DNA from: Branchiostoma floridae
Taxonomy: Eukaryota; Chordata; Leptocardii; Amphioxiformes; Branchiostomatidae
Length of the DNA: 64,000 bases
NCBI RefSeq assembly: GCF_000003815.2
Contig: NC_049989.1
Span: 2,401,583 to 2,465,582, forward strand
Reading direction: 5' to 3'
Shown here: positions 63,236-64,000 of the stretch, one piece after another
Layout of the letters: each line of letters starts with the position of its first letter
How positions within the stretch are numbered: the stretch's first letter is position 1
The notes under the pieces: model-generated
Seen by the model: only the letters and a program-made list of their open reading frames with translations
Database searches by the model: none
What the model was told of the DNA's origin: nothing
Program-made: the position numbers and the translations under genes

Positions 63236-64000
63236 TGTACATACATGACCCATGTTCACTCAGACGACGGTCTGTTATTAGTAACATACACGTGTGCTAC
63301 GGAAAACAGTGAACAGGTAGTCACATACGGGTCTCTGCTACGCATAATCGTCTTGACAGAAAATAAGCACTATATCATAAAGCATGTCACGTGGATATTT
63401 TGTCCCTCAAAATTAAATACGTACTTACCTACGGAGAATCGCACTAGTCTAGAGTCGGGTGCGTGGATGGCGAAACAAATGACGAGAACGTTCGTCTTCG
63501 TCAGAGACGAGTTTCGCACGTCCAAATGGCTATTATTGGACAATGCATATATCACCTTCACCCACCACACGGTATGGTACTAAATATTTTTCTTTCCAAT
63601 TTTCTCACCCTTTTTGTTGACACAGACAGAAAAACAGACAAATTAAACAGAGAGTGGGGCGTGACCTAATTAAGTTCGTGTAAATTATTCAACAATTTCG
63701 TTAGGCAGACAGCAGAAAAAAGGCATGCGAAAGGCGCACGCACTGATGAAAAACGCCAGACAATCACGTGTTTGGGGTTATAGGCTTTGGAAAATTGCTT
63801 CTGTGAGTAAATTAAATACCAGAAACATGCCGTTTCGCACGAAAACACTCAATTATTGAGCCATCTGGTCTGATCTGGACGGACAAAGGATAGTTTTGTG
63901 GGTTGGCCGTGCACATGAAGGGACTGCTCTCTATAGCATTTTTATCCCCATACATTTGTACGTTTTAACCCACTACATAGCCTCAATGCTGTTATATGAA
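63236..64000. other. No recognised gene
   Basis: A 112-codon frame at 63245-63583 has no recognisable domain, and the opposite strand is open too. Not supported as a gene. Confidence 0.4.

Overview
This window looks like non-coding chromosomal DNA from a metazoan, most probably a cephalochordate (amphioxus, Branchiostoma). That identification is inference. It rests on the density and style of short palindromic DNA-transposon derivatives, tRNA-headed SINEs, (AT)n tracts and CCAAT-rich minisatellites, several of which look like repeats I associate with amphioxus. I cannot run a search to confirm it. There is no bacterial or viral gene organisation: no operons, no ribosome binding sites, and no long open frames apart from those that run through repeats. 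I recognise no intact host protein-coding gene in 64 kb, so the window is probably intergenic or a large intron. The recognisable coding remains are a decayed Ty3/Gypsy reverse-transcriptase piece (38.0-38.3 kb, minus) and the 3' end of a LINE (34.2-34.6 kb, plus). A few short frames (35.43, 48.11 and 18.26 kb) look exon-like but are unassigned.

Layout. 0-10 kb: a minisatellite, two head-to-tail GC-rich MITEs, an (AT)n tract, a hAT-like element with a MITE nested in it (5.7-6.2 kb), three SINE copies, and a clear double nest at 8.15-9.49 kb (a hAT-type element with 8-bp target duplications, interrupted by an 894-bp TA-flanked element). 10-29 kb: diluted repeats, a TCATATA heptamer array, tRNA-like sequences near 19.2-19.6 kb, a cluster of CCAAT boxes at 20.1-20.35 kb, a purine-rich block, and a higher-order minisatellite at 22.2-23.0 kb. 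29-33 kb: the most unusual part. A palindromic MITE is split by a tandem pair of related terminal-inverted-repeat elements, one 283 bp and one 2,866 bp. The long one contains five copies of a palindrome-cored motif that also reads as a repeated peptide. 33-46 kb: retroelement remnants, tandem duplications, a MITE-interrupted repeat array (35.7-36.6 kb), a SINE inserted in a MITE with an 11-bp target duplication (43.07-43.30 kb), and a MITE end amplified in tandem (45.0-45.57 kb). 46-64 kb: long hairpins, a four-copy array of about 350 bp (54.7-55.9 kb), a 30-bp CCAAT minisatellite, a segmental duplication (56.9-58.9 kb), a promoter-like CRE/E-box/CCAAT cluster (59.4-59.5 kb), and a MITE with a perfect 17-bp target duplication inside a SINE (62.77-63.11 kb).

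The elements work together only as layers of insertion. Target duplications give a relative order: SINEs and older MITEs were hit by younger MITEs, and hAT-like units were hit by TA-specific elements. The 2.9-kb element at 29.84-32.71 kb, the long (13- and 17-bp) target duplications, and the covarying motif array are the best candidates for something undescribed.
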